Source: Gnetum montanum (lineage: Eukaryota > Streptophyta > Gnetopsida > Gnetales > Gnetaceae). From it: DNA of 64,000 bases. Below the pieces are notes generated by a model. It worked only from the letters and a program-made list of their open reading frames with translations, did no database searches and was not told the DNA's origin. The translations under genes were made by a program, and so were the position numbers. The stretch lies in NCBI GenBank assembly GCA_015680685.1, contig MNCI01010462.1, positions 265,931-329,930 on the forward strand. The letters are read 5' to 3'. Shown here in pieces: positions 33,321 through 45,105 of the stretch; within the stretch, counting starts at the first letter, position 1, and every line of letters starts with the position of its first letter.

Positions 33321-34899
33321 ACATATGGTCGTTTGTTCTATCATGTTTTAATTTGATTAGAGGTAACATGGTTGCCATCATCTTTTGAAAGTATTGCTTC
33401 CGTACGGTAGAAATGGAGTGAGGTTAGACAATATAGACTTGAACCTTTTTTGCTGTTTACCATCCTTCTCTTGCAACCAAAAAATATCTATATAATAAAA
33501 TAAAAATATCATAAAAAATTAAAAATAGATTTATATGTTTCACTTAATTTTAAATGTTTTACTCTATTATAATTTTAACTGAAATTTTACCTTGTATTAC
33601 CTTATTTGCCTTGCTTTGACCTTTTCCATTAAAATGGACTTCCCAACATGACCTACCAAGGCCTAATATTAGCAAAATGTGGCCTCGCGTGACCATGTTG
33701 AGCCATATGTACCCTACTTTACCTTACTTGATCTTGTTTGGCTTTTTCCTCATTATATTTTAAACTTGCTTGACCTCATTTAACACCATTTTACATGGGT
33801 TTGACCCTTATTTGTCCTTTATTTGATCCCACTATGCATAATTTGACATTTGTCTTAACATATTCACCTTTTTTTCTCTCCCTTTTGATGATTAACGATC
33901 ACATTTAACTTGTGTTTAGCCTTCGATTGGTGTTATATAGTTGGGTTTCACCATCTTTGACTATTATTTAACACCATGTAACCATGGAACACTAAGCCCT
34001 TAAACTAGAACTATGGCCTACTAAGGCCTAAAATTGGCAAAATATAGCCATGTTTGACCCTATGTTACCTTGTATTGCCTTATATAACCTTTGATAACAT
34101 TACTTAGATGCTTCTATGGCCCTTGTTTCAATGATTTATCTCATTTATCCATTATTACCATAGTATCTTAAATTATTGTTACCATTATTTTACTAGTTTT
34201 ATCATTTTTTATCATTTTGTTACATGGGTGTCACTTGATGTGCTTATGTTGTCATGTGGATTTAGCTAGAAGGATGAGGAAACAAACTCGACTAGCCTTA
34301 AAGCCTTAATAAACCCCTCTCGTGATGATTAACCAAGTTAACCTTAAATATCCAAATCTTAAGACCTTGAAACCATTTTACTATACAGCCATAACACCTT
34401 GAAGTAGCTTGATGACCATTAACCTTGAAGCTAGAGACATCACAGAGGGTCTCATATTCAAAATTCCCACCTAAGACCATAATGGTGACAAGAAAACACA
34501 TGAAAATAAGTTCCTTACAAGAACTTTAGCTTGCTCATTACCTCATCAAGCCTGTCCAATGCAACATTAAATTCACTACATAGCATTGATTACATCTAAC
34601 ACTCACACGTTTGCTTGAAGTGTTGTTTACTATTATTGATAGGTTGTAATGAATGATTGAGGTTAATAAATTTGATGGCCTACAACAAACAAGCCTGCAT
34701 GACATCATTACATAATAGAGGGACATCTTTCTATGGCCTGTTGAGGCCTTAAACTAGCACCTTGTCCCATCATCACAAGCACTCTTTGGCATGGTTCAAC
34801 ATGACTAAATCAAGTGCTAAGAGGAATCATTGGTGGTCGAATTGCAATGGTGTTTTGTATTCTTTGTCGGTGCCTTTCAGGTCAATCCTCTAGATACCA
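33320..34899. other. 3' non-coding part of C with dispersed GGCCTA words
   Basis: No domain is seen on either strand. The phrase 'tggcctactaaggcctaaaa-t-agcaaaat' recurs in degenerate form near 33650, 34010 and 34735, and earlier at 30740 and 30805. Runs of tttgacctt and ccttgcttt-type words give it a simple, repetitive texture. Confidence 0.5.
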
Positions 34900-34912
34900 A
34901 CAAAAAGGGGCC
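34900..34912 (+). other. Polypurine tract of element C
   Basis: ACAAAAAGGGGCC directly before the 3' LTR start (TGAAACACC at 34915), the expected position for plus-strand priming. Confidence 0.65.
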
Positions 34913-34914
34913 AA

Positions 34915-36548
34915 TGAAACACCACCAAAGTCACATGTTGTAACCTTGGTAACCCCATCCCATGAAACTTGAGGAAAAACTTCATTATAAATGTGAGGAT
35001 TGTAATCCATGATGTGCAATCTCACATACTTTAAACTTTTGGAGTTGAAAAATGCCTCATAAGTTGTGAAAAGCCTCATCCCCCAAGTGAAAAAAGTCAT
35101 GTATTGTCTATATATGGGCTTGGAGGGGTTAAAAATGCCTTTTGGGATGCCAAATTTGGCATTTTGGTGGGTTTTATGGGGGGTATTGCATTTTCTATGC
35201 TAAATCTCACCTAGCTCTAGTAGGATACATGGAGAGAAAGCTTACCTACCCCTAACTAGGATGCATGGGGGAAAAGCTCACCTACCTCCAACTTGGATGC
35301 ATGGGAGGAAAGCTCACCTACCTTTGGCTTGGATGCCTGGGGGGAAAGCTCACCTACATCTAGCTTGGATTTATGGGAGGAAAACTCATCTCCCCCTAGC
35401 TTGGATGTGTGGGGGGAAAGCTCACTTACCTCTAGCTAGGATGCATGGGGAAAAAGCTCACCTACCTCTAGCTTGGATGCATGGGAAAAAACCTTCTCCT
35501 TCCCCCTAAGCATGGAAGTTTTCCCTAGCATGGAAACTACATGCCCCTAGATTGGAAGCCACAAAGAGTAGATTTCAACACTCCATGCACTCTAGTGTTG
35601 ATCCAACATGCCAACATAGAAGGTTGAAGGCCCAGCATAGAAGATCTATCTCCAGCATGGATGCCATCCCCCTATTACTATTTATAGTAAATACAATAAC
35701 CATGGGGGTTTGGCACTTACTATATGTGATAAGCCCCCAAAATTTTGGGACTTGCTCCACTTGAAGCGTAGCTAAAATTTGTAGCCAATTTGTAGCAAAA
35801 ATTAAGGCCAAAAACCTATAAAAGCTAAATCCCAACATAATTTTTAGGGTTCAACACTTTTGCAGTTCCAAAATTTTAATAGTTCCACAATCTAGAGACT
35901 TTTAATAATCTAAAACTTTTTGTGTTTCCACACTTGGGCATTTTCTAGTACTTAAGAGCTCTTAAAATCTCCCACGATTGCATTCTCTCGAAGCCTAGTG
36001 TGAAATCATTGTAGCCTTTGCAATCCTCCTTGAGACTTGTAGATTTTTGGTGTCAACACTACATTTCGAAGGCTCCTAATCCCTAGTGTGGAGCAATTTG
36101 CAACCAAATTTCTCACTTTTATCATCCTCCTATAACACCCAACATTGCAGATCTGGTGCAAGGAGCAGCAAAGGTTTGAAATCATTAGGAGTTGTGAATC
36201 ATCCAAATCGTGGAGTAATGGATTCCAAGCCCCCACCAAAGTGAACCCCCTGCCCCTAAGCACATTTTTGTATACATTCCTCAAACTCATTCTTTATTCT
36301 TTTTAAATAAAGTTTAAGGTTTTTGGTTTTGTGTGCAATTTGCATTTCCTTTTAGTTTTTCAAATCTATAATCTTTTTGCATTTTTATTTTTACAATGTT
36401 GTTTACCCTCCTCTAAGTCCCTAGGTCATCTACTAGACCATCTAGGGCACCTCAAATCCCATTTTGTCAAAGGCCTTGGGGATTCAGGCTTAAATTTGTT
36501 GCACTAAGATCTTCGATTTTCTAGTGATCAAATTTTTCAGTTGCTACA
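34915..36548 (+). repeat. 3' LTR of element C
   Basis: Starts TGAAACACCACCAAAG and ends TTGCTACA. It aligns with 24609-26335 and carries the minisatellite at 35205-35491 with about eight units (three fewer than the 5' copy), TATAAAAG at 35817-35824 and an aataaa near 36306. The flank at 36549 resumes the copia-1 integrase. Confidence 0.87.
35205..35491 (+). repeat. 36-bp minisatellite in the 3' LTR of C
   Basis: About eight copies of the same 36-bp unit as at 24897-25278, giving an open frame 35261-35509 of repeated M-H-G-G-K-A-H-L-P-L-A-W-type 12-residue units. Confidence 0.9.
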
Positions 36549-37400
36549 CATGAATGTGTGATGGCTATACTATAACATTGATTAGGTAGTGAGACATTCT
36601 TGAATAAGCATAATCTCATATCTTGTATTTTTCTAATTTTTTCTTTTGGATATTGAATTTGATTATAGGCTACATACACATATGGTCTAATGAAAGATAC
36701 TAGTTTCTTTATAAAACTTGTCAAATTTTTTATTCATGAATTTACCTTCTTTCTTTAATCTTATGACCTTAATCTTCACATTCATGAAGTTTTCAATTAG
36801 TTTATGAAAAGGTCAAAGCATTTGATGGCTTGATTCTTTTCCTTTAGATTGTAAGTCCAACTATATCTCAAATAGTTATCTACTATGATCATGAAATAAT
36901 TTTCTCCTTCTTTAACACAATGAACATTGGTTCAACAAGATCTATGTGTAGAAGATTAAATAATTTTTTTTCTTTTTCATCATGTAAAAATTTTGAGGAG
37001 AATTGATTTGCTTTACTTGTATGTAAGTCTCACATTTATCTTAAAGAACATTTGAAATTTTGATTCCTATAGATTTTTTTCTATTTAATCATTCTTTTAA
37101 TTTTTTTATAGGAGGTGTAACCAAACCTTCCATATCAAAGTCTAGACTTGCTAAAATGCTCATTATTCTTTTTCTTGACTACATCCCTATCTAGGATTTG
37201 ATTGGCTTTTGTTGTAAGGACATGCTTTTCTTGACTAATATGCTTGCTTATGATGTCTTCTTTTTTATTGAGATAGTTGCATTAAAGGCAATATATACAC
37301 TTATTTAATACTTTTTTTTATTTCATTAGCTTTTGGTTGTAGACAATGCAATAATTGCTTTTGAAACTAATACTATTTCCTTTAAAGACTTGTCTAATAG
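36549..37400 (-). pseudogene. Copia-1 integrase, N-terminal and core part
   Basis: Minus-strand landmarks: a pre-integrase L-x-Y-G-R-F-G-Y-T-S-like patch (about 37120; consensus W-H-x-R-L-G-H), C-E-T-Y-I-Q-V-K-Q-like (about 37030), K-K-E-G-K-F-M-N-K-K-F-D-K-F-Y-K (about 36740; consensus 'R-S-D-N-G-G-E-F-x-x-x-x-F-x-x-F-C', so the catalytic Asp is lost), and N-V-S-L-P-N-Q-C-Y-S-I-A-I-T-H-S-C (36549-36600; consensus 'L-P-x-x-F-W-A-E-A-x-x-T-A-x-Y'). It is cut at 36549 by the 3' LTR of element C and continues at 24608. Stops and frameshifts are present. Confidence 0.78.
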
Positions 37401-37600
37401 ATATGAGAGCTTGGAAAGATTAGTAAGATAATACATATAGGAAATGGTGAATTTCTATTCCTTCTATGACTAAGTATTTTTCATTTACAATTTGGATGTT
37501 TCCAAGAATATTATTTATTCTATAATTTAGAAGATAATTTTTGGATGATTTTAAGTAATTAGTGTATCCACTATCTATAATCCAAGAATCTTGATATATT
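37400..37600 (-). pseudogene. Copia-1 protease
   Basis: The minus strand at 37563-37590 encodes D-S-W-I-I-D-S-G-Y-T-N-Y-L, matching the copia protease signature 'W-x-x-D-S-G-A-T-x-H-M'. The catalytic D-S-G is intact; the following Ala is Tyr. It lies between gag and integrase, as in all Ty1/copia elements. The frame continues openly to about 37430. Confidence 0.78.
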
Positions 37601-38582
37601 TTCTTATTTAAATTGAAAGTTTCATAATTTCTTGGATATTTTTCTAGACTATCCTTTTGAGGTGATGTTGAATTATCTTTTTCTATTTATGAAATTTGTC
37701 AAAGTATTATTTCAAAACTAATTTTGCTCTAACATTAGCCAATGGAATGAACTTTGCACTTGTGGAAGTTGCAATATGGTATTGAGTCATGATTCTATCT
37801 TTTTTTTAAAATTAATTTCATCTACCACTTCCTCAAGAGGAACCTCTAATTCTTTATCTTGTAATTTGACCATCATTTTCTCCTAAGCTTGTTTCTTGAT
37901 CTCTATTCTAATAGTTAAATTTTTATCTTCCTCTAAATCCTCATTTCCTATCTCTTTCTCTTTGGTTTGTTATGTCAAGTTGAACATCTTTACTAGATTG
38001 TTTGTTATTCTTCATAATTTATAGGCATTAAGCATGTTGAAGTCCTTTAAAAAAGTAATAATTTCCACATATTTTTCAAATCCTTGATATATGTAGAGAG
38101 TTTAATCAATTTCTAAACCTTTTCCCTATTAGTATATCTATAGCTATATTTGTATATTTTTTGTAAGCTATCATACATTCTAATAGAAAAGTCTTTGATT
38201 CTTTTTTTTCTTCCAAGTTTCAAGGTATTGAACTTTTGTTTATAGATTAGCTACTACAATTAGATTTCCTTTATAAACAAATTGGAGATTATCCCATATA
38301 TCTTTGGAAATAATATGAAGATTGTATCTACCTAAAATAACATGTGAGATACTAGCTAATAGCATCATGAAAGCCAAAGTGTTATTCTTCTTCTTTGTTT
38401 TCATATTTTTTGATTTATAATATAGAGAAATCTTTAAAATCATGGAAGAATTTGGAACCTATTTTAAATATTTTCCAACAATCATTGTCTTCAAGAATTC
38501 ATTTCATCATCCTTGTTCATAGGCTAAAATATTGAGGGCCATAGAAGATAATGGAGGATTTAGCTATGTCTTTGTTGCCCAT
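37600..38582 (-). pseudogene. Copia-1 gag
   Basis: Starts at an ATG at 38582 (M-G-N-K-D-I-A-K-S), with F-Y-G-P-Q-Y-F-S-L-stop shortly after (consensus 'F-x-G-x-N-Y-x-x-W'). The open part at 38240-38443 holds A-K/S-I-S-H-V-I-L-G-R-Y and S-K-D-I-W-D-N-L-Q-F-V-Y-K-G-N, matching the UBN2-type gag core ('A-K-E-I-W-D-x-L-x-x-x-Y-E-G'). Further on come W-K-K-K-R-I-K-D-F-S-I-R-M-like residues. A zinc knuckle was not recognised. The start lies only 33 bp from the LTR, which leaves room for a primer site but no real leader. Confidence 0.78.
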
Positions 38583-38615
38583 TTTTATAGGTGAACCTCA
38601 TACTTCAATCCCAAG

Positions 38616-39535
38616 TGAAAGAATTTCAGGCAATGAAAGAATTTCTTGATTATCTTCTCTTCACAAAAAATCAGATAGTAAAATTTTGATTTTTTAAAAT
38701 ATTTGTAATTTCTCTACAATTTGGAAAAGGTATGAACTACAAAAAATATTCAGAAGCTTAAGTTATGTTACATTCTTTCCAATTTGTCAAAAATCATGGT
38801 AATTCTGGTAGTGAAAATTTGAGATTTAATAACTGAAACATTGTTAAGTTTATAATACTAAAGTTTTAACTAAACCTTCCCATGGATATTTTATTTTAAA
38901 TAAATCTATGATCATATCAAATATTTCTGATATGAATGAGAAAAAATCCAATCATTTATCATCATTCATTATAATAAAATTTTAGGACTCAAATAATATA
39001 TCAAATTGTAGACCTATTTTCTTAGAAATCATCATATATGTTAACACAAAAATTTAGCTCCATATAGAAACCTATTTTTCATTTCAAATAAATAAATATT
39101 TACCAAAAATTATTATGAAATTGCTAAGATATGATTGAATAGTAAATGTCACCAATTTTGACTATTCAACTTCCAAGCTTGAGTAAATAATGGTACATGA
39201 TGTTGATAAAATGATGAATTGATAAATTATTAATAAATTAATGATGAAATAGTGATATTCTTATTGAAAATATTTTGATGATTCAATGATACAAATTTCC
39301 AATAGATATGTTGAATATATATATATGTGACAAGTATAACAAAGATTACTAGGAATAATACAATATAGCTTTAATGGAAAAAAAGAATATTAAAAAATAA
39401 TTTATATAAGGATTGGGGTTTAAATAACATTACAAATGCTCCTAAATATATAAATTTTCTATATTTTATTAGAATAAACACCTATTCTATAATAAAAGTA
39501 AAAATTAATTGTCTTATACTCTAAAAAGGCCTACA
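38616..39535 (-). repeat. 5' LTR of copia-1
   Basis: TGAAAGAATTTCAGG ... AGGCCTACA. It aligns along its length with 14477-15359. The 33 bp between LTR and gag (38583-38615) contain cctcatacttca, a weak match to the initiator tRNA-Met primer site in reverse complement; it is too eroded to be sure. Confidence 0.85.
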
Positions 39536-42500
39536 CACTTTAATCATGACTTTTTCCTCAAATTAAAGGTTCAAATAAATTCTTTGTATCATCTATATGA
39601 TGTTTTTAGTATCACCTATTAGCTCTTGATCATATGGAAGGCATTTTAATTTATTTTCTCATTTTCTCAATTTTTTCACTATAACTATATATCTACCATG
39701 GGTAATTATAAGACTATGGATGTTGACCAAGATTTTTGATTAGGTCATGATCTCCTACCATTGGTTGTAGTAACTTCATGATTAATCCTTTTATCTTCAT
39801 TTGAATTTTGATCTATATTCCAAGAAAATGTACAATTCCATGAACCATGATCAAATTGTGGTCAAGCTTATTTTATCTTATTTATAATTTTGAACCATTT
39901 TTGAGGGTTTTGTATATAACAATGGATAGTGTCCTAAAGATGATAAACCAATATGAGCTATGGTTGGATCATGATGAGAATCCCATTATGAGTTTATGAA
40001 AATTATTTTTTATATAGTTTACAAGTCATTGTTAAGTTGTGGTTAACCATCATGTATTGTGATGAGATCATGGTACTATGAGTTTCCATTTTAATTCTAT
40101 TTTACTATTGAAGACTAATTTGATACATTTTGATATCTTGATATGTCATTTCATACTATTAATTAGGTTTGAAACATTTTAAATCATCAAATTTAATTTT
40201 GGATGTAATTTTTTCTTCTTTTTAGAGATCCAAGTTATTTTTACTTATTGATCTATTGGTTATGCTACCACAAAATTAATATTTGGTTGTACTTATTTGG
40301 ATACTTTAATGTTTCCTATTTAATAGGAACTAGCATCAATTTGTCTAGTTGATTAGAGATGAATCCCGTCAAGACATTTAGAATTTGACCCCCCATTGGA
40401 TGCATTAGTGTGACTCTTTCTATTGGTTCCATACTACTCTAGAGAATATTCATTGCTCATTGGTTTTTTTTTCACAGACTCCAAAACCTTAGAGGTGAGT
40501 CATGGGTGATGCCTCCAACACTAGTAGTTTTTTTTTAAGTCTAATAAATAACTTTTTATGCTTGGAAATTTGGCATTTGTATTAGAAAGTACTCATAAAA
40601 AGTAATCATACATTTTAAATAAAGTGTAATGTCTGGTGGGATCCTTTGCTATAGGTCGATGGATTGCAATGGAAACTTCAAGTTGGTTAGATCCTCATTT
40701 TATTTTCAAATTTGTAACAAAACATATTTTGAAATCTCATTCTTGTTGCTACATTATATGATTTGAACCCCTGATGTGTTATTTATCTAACCTTTAGCTT
40801 GAACTGCTAGGCTCAATATTGTTATGCCTTGGTATTATTTGATCGTATTAAATGTTCTTTCATTTATTTATGTGATTGTGCCTTGCCTGTAATTATACCT
40901 TTGGATTTATATGTACATTTATTAGTCTTTCTTTTATCCTATATATGTATTCTATGATTTTAATTATATTATTATTATTATTACTTTATGTTAGTATTTA
41001 TGCCTATAATTACCTTCATGAGATATATCTAATATCTTAATTTATTTGAATTTATCATTTTAGTATTAGTTAGAAAGTTAGGCTTTAATGATGTTTGTAC
41101 TTTTAGGTTTACTTTGTATATATCTTAGTCTTTATGTATTTTTTCTATTATAGTTATTTTATTTTATTGCTACCTTTTTAGCATTGTATAATTGAGCTAT
41201 GAACTTTGCATCTATCCATGTAATATGTTTTGATATTTAGATTTATTTTAGAAATGCTTGAGAAATACATTTTTGGGCTATTTTCTTTGCAAATAGTCTT
41301 GTAGGATGTTATTGATATTTCAATTATTTTAATTTCTTTAGTTTATTCAAGTTAGAAGCTCATGTACTTTCCTTAGTTATGCTATGAGTTTTGTAATTAT
41401 ATTTTTGAATACATATGATACTTCAAATTTAATCAAATTTTATCATATGTGTAGTAACCCCTTCTATTTTAGCTTTGAGTAAGCATGTATTAGATACTAG
41501 ATAGTCATCATGACATTGGATTCTACATCAAATACAAGGTATGCTTGTATGTGCTATGTGCTTGGCATGTCTTTATATTTATTTGGTAAGTTAAATATAT
41601 AACTAAGCTAGTTAATTACTATTTATGTATTATTCTACTTTTAGAAATGTAGGATGGGATAACACTCTAGTTAGTTATGGTTGGGTTTGTATTTTAGACC
41701 TTTGTTAGTATTCGATATAACATAGTACCTAAGTTTATTATATTTATTTATGTACATTGGATCATTAGTTAATATTTGAAGCTAACATGATTATTACATA
41801 GTACCCAAAGCATCCTAGGAGACTAAAATTGGATAGAAATTCATTTTAGAAATAATTTTTATTTTTATTTTAGAAAATTATTATTATTTAAACTTTCTTT
41901 TTTACTTTTAGTATTTGTAGGAGGGATTTTTCAATTAGTTTGATTCTAGTAATTCTATCATTAGAACTCATATATTTTCTTGGCAATATCTAAAAGTTAA
42001 AGTTGGAGAAGAAAATCCTATTGAATTAAAGAATAATCTTATCTAAGGTAATGCAACTAGTTAAATTGATGTAAGTGTTTTTTTTTTCTACGTTTTATTT
42101 TATATTTATCTTGTATTCAATCTTTGATATTTTATATTTATCTTGTATTCAATCTTGATATTTATAATTGGAAGGACCACATTACATAAACATTATCCAC
42201 ACATGAGATAGATTCTCATCACCATTACTGTAGAATATCATGGAATGGTTACAATTCCATATTTTGGTCTCTCTGACTCTATACTTATTATAGAATTAAT
42301 ACATATTTTGCAATTTTTTTTATATTTTATTATTTTCTATAATTTTGTTTCTATGTTAGATCTATTTATTACTCATTTTCTTGCTTGTTTCCACCATTAT
42401 TTCATCCTTGTAATAGACTTTCAAAGTTATTAAGTGATCGAAAAGATCATTTCAGGCACCCTAGATCCTTTTCAAGGATGAAAACTATTTCATGCTAAGA

Positions 42501-42539
42501 TCTTCAATTTTTCAACATCACATGTTTCAATTATTACTA
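39536..42539. other. AT-rich unresolved stretch, probably including the 5' LTR of D
   Basis: No coding domain on either strand. The last 60 bp (gatcttcaatttttcaacatcac...attatta) resemble the end of the C LTR, and the D primer region follows at 42546, so the right part is probably the 5' LTR of D. Its left end is not visible, and I could not find its partner right of D. Low-complexity T-rich tracts are common. Confidence 0.4.
42094..42158. repeat. 32-bp tandem repeat
   Basis: Two adjacent copies of atatttatcttgtattcaat with its flanks (attttatatttatc...ttgat), differing by one T. Slippage-type duplication in AT-rich DNA. Confidence 0.8.
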
Positions 42540-42564
42540 TTTTTTTGGTGCTAGAAGGAAGGCC

Positions 42565-43269
42565 TCTACCTAACTTCTCAACCGAAAACCATGTTTGCAC
42601 AAACATCTTTCTACCTATTTCTACTGTTGATTCCATAGTGTGTCTCATAAATTAGACATTGTGTTAGGTTTTTCATAACCCAAGTGTATGGTACTTTATA
42701 CCTTTGTTTTCAAATTTTCAACAAAAGAATTAAAATATAATTTATTTATCATTGTTTTTATATTGTGGTGTGTGGTTTTTCCCCTAAACTTTACCATTAG
42801 AAAATTAATTTTCACAATTTCTATACATAGCACAACTCTTGTGCCCTATACCTTACTATCAAAAATCTTAACTTTCATAGTTGTTATGAGAAGCACTACT
42901 CTAGTTCATTACACTATGTTTGTAGCTATAGTGCATACTATATTTCCATTTCCTATGTTTGTAGTTTTTAGATTTCCACTTTTTCATATGCTAAACTGTA
43001 TTTACATTCTCCTCAATGTTACCAAATATGGTAGAAAAATTAAAAATTTTATTATTGTGGTTGTAGTGTATGTTATTTTTCTATCAATGTTCTTACATTT
43101 TAAGCCCAATTTGCCTTATACATTACACTTGACATGCAATAGATTTACATGTTATAGCTTCACATGTTGTGACTCTCCACAAGCTATAGCCTCATAAGCT
43201 ATACTCTTACATGTTGGAAGTTTCACATGTTAGGAGTGTTACAAGATGTAATCTTATACACTTTAATCT
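42565..43269 (+). other. Leader of element D
   Basis: Between primer site and gag. The 169-codon open stretch at 42688-43197 is hydrophobic and rich in F, I, V and T, has no counterpart in C, and is probably chance. Near 43130-43250 the word acatgtt recurs five times (ttacatgttatag, tcacatgttgtg, ttacatgttgga, tcacatgttagg), a degenerate repeat. Confidence 0.4.
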
Positions 43270-45105
43270 ACAACATATCAAAATCTTGGCCATATTTTCA
43301 CAATACCTTGACCTTACGATATTTTTGCCTTTTTATTGCTTGGTAGCTTTGCCACAAAATATCATCCATATGGCCTCAAAATAGGAAGCTATTTGCATCT
43401 ATGATCCTAAGGATTTGGTTGTGATAGAGTGTAGACAATTCATTATATGAATAGGATAAGATCTAGCCTATGAAAATATCAATGAAAAATACTAAAATTT
43501 TATTTGTACAAAAATTCAAGCTAGCCTTCTTATACCATATGCTGAGTAAGAATCAAAATATTAGTTTAAGATTATTCAAAAAAAATGAAAAAGAATATAT
43601 TCCCTCTATGTATGACCAAATTGAATTAAAAATGTTTCATATGTGCATGCTATCACAACTAGTGGATATAGATGAAGCAAATGAGAAAGCTAGTTTGGAC
43701 CAAAACCAAGAAGACTAGGAAGAGTTTGGAGTTGAGTATGAGTTAGATTCATTCTTAAGGAACCTTTTGTAACAATCTATTTTAGAGACAACCATCTCCA
43801 ACTCTATACCCCCTATCATAGTAATAAAAAAAAAATCCCCTATAACTACTAAAAGCCATGTATCACAACCTACTTCCTTATTTTCTTACATGTTCATCTT
43901 AACACCTCTTTCCACAATGCATCAATCTCAACTAGCTTTCAACTCCACTCCCTATATACATCAATGCCTTTTATAGCCAAGCCTCACTCAATGTAATTAT
44001 CATCAGTGGTATCCACCACACCATCTTCTTTCATCATCATGGTGGACTTCTATTTGGCATCCTAGGTCTCACAAGCATCCCATATCCTCTTTGTTCCTTT
44101 CATTCCCATGTTGTAATTTAATTTTCCTTCTCCCTATTCAACCCTCATGAAATGTTGGTCACACAATCTCTCTAGTCTATATTGATGTCGATTTCATAAC
44201 CTCAAGCAATTTACCATTCTTTCCAACAATCAATACAAAAACTACATTCTACAAGAACACCCCAAGGCCTAGATCAAGCCTTCAAAATAACCTAGAAAAT
44301 CACTAAAGAGCTATAGAAACATAAAGCTAACATTACTTATATGGTAAAGATTATGAACTTTTACCAAGATGCTTCCATCAATCCTACCATCTCAAAGATA
44401 ACTCTACCTATGGACATCTTGATCACTTACTTTATCAAATATAATTGTGTCCTCATCTCATTATTTTTTATTCTGAGTACCTATTGTTACAAGCCTAGTT
44501 GCATACAATAATGCATATCTTGACCATGTTTGTAATTAGAAAATTCTTAGACTAGTACAACGCAATACCTAGAGGCTTCATTACCTCTGTAGATGACTTG
44601 ATTACACAAGTTGTTAATTGTTTCAGTATAACTTGAAGCCCAATATAACATTAGATCAACTTATAAAAGCGAGACAAGGGACCCTTGAACCTATCCAAAA
44701 GCTCATACAAAGATGGAATTTTATTCTTAATGAAATCCTTGAATCCATATATGAAACACATGTTTTTACCATTTTCAAAAGGACAATTAATAATTTCATC
44801 AAGTCTAAGCTTTACTAAGATTTTCTACCAATTAGTCAAGTATTTTCCCATACCAAAAACATAGAGGATGCCATAAAAGATAGTAATGATCTAGCTTATA
44901 TAGCATATAAGAACTAACACATGAGAATGGATAGAGATAAGAGAAAATAAGCCCATGTAACCATGGCCATAGTTGACGAAGAACTAAAAAAAACATAAGG
45001 ACCAAAGACAACATAACCCAAGGCCCATACTATTGCTCCTCAATCATCAAAATTTGGTTCTTCCACACCTAGCCCTCCAAAATCTTACTTTGAATAGAAA
45101 GATAG
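43270..45105 (+). pseudogene. gag of element D, first part
   Basis: Collinear with C gag. The open stretch 43470-43718 (acidic end, D-I-D-E-A-N-E-K) matches the N-terminal acidic region of C; Ser/Thr/Pro-rich, stop-containing sequence follows (43790-44300). The gag core is at 44560-44830 (I-P-R-G-F-I, L-I-T-Q-V-V-N, T-L-D-Q-L-I-K-A-R-Q-G, I-Q-K-L-I-Q-R-W-N). Just past the core, E-D-A-I-K-D-S-N-D-L-A-Y-I-A-Y-K-N parallels E-E-V-A-K-V-S-N-V-L-A-Y-V-A-Y-K-N in C. It is broken by the solo LTR at 45106 and resumes at 48435. Confidence 0.72.

Larger units (their letters stand above)
24609..36548 (+). mobile_element. Element C: non-autonomous gag-protease LTR retrotransposon inserted in copia-1
   Basis: Two long LTRs in direct orientation (24609-26335 and 34915-36548) bracket a plus-strand internal region with gag (27072-29900), a protease (29940-30420) and no polymerase domain. 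A purine tract precedes the 3' LTR. The insertion splits the copia-1 integrase cleanly. The gag and protease are homologous to element D (42540 onward). I could not find a convincing 5-bp target duplication: left flank ends taata, right flank starts catga or tgaat. The LTRs differ clearly, so the insertion is old but younger than copia-1. Confidence 0.85.
14477..39535 (-). mobile_element. Copia-1: Ty1/copia element split by two large insertions
   Basis: Two related sequences, 14477-15359 and 38616-39535, are the outer LTRs. Between them the minus strand carries, in the correct copia order, gag (38582-37600), protease (about 37590-37400), integrase (37400-36549, continuing at 24608-24290), RT (24290-23484) and RNase H (16015-15380), then a purine tract next to the 3' LTR. 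Two later elements explain the gaps: C (24609-36548) inside integrase and B (about 16016-23483) between RT and RNase H. Once these are removed the domains join almost without loss at the C site; at the B site about 150 codons are missing. The LTR pair differs by many substitutions and indels, so the element is ancient. No clear target duplication survives. Confidence 0.85.

Noticed and set aside
42688-43197. 169-codon open stretch, hydrophobic, between primer site and gag of D
   Set aside because: It has no counterpart in the leader of element C, is low-complexity F/I/V/T-rich, and lies in AT-rich non-coding leader; it looks like chance rather than a membrane protein.
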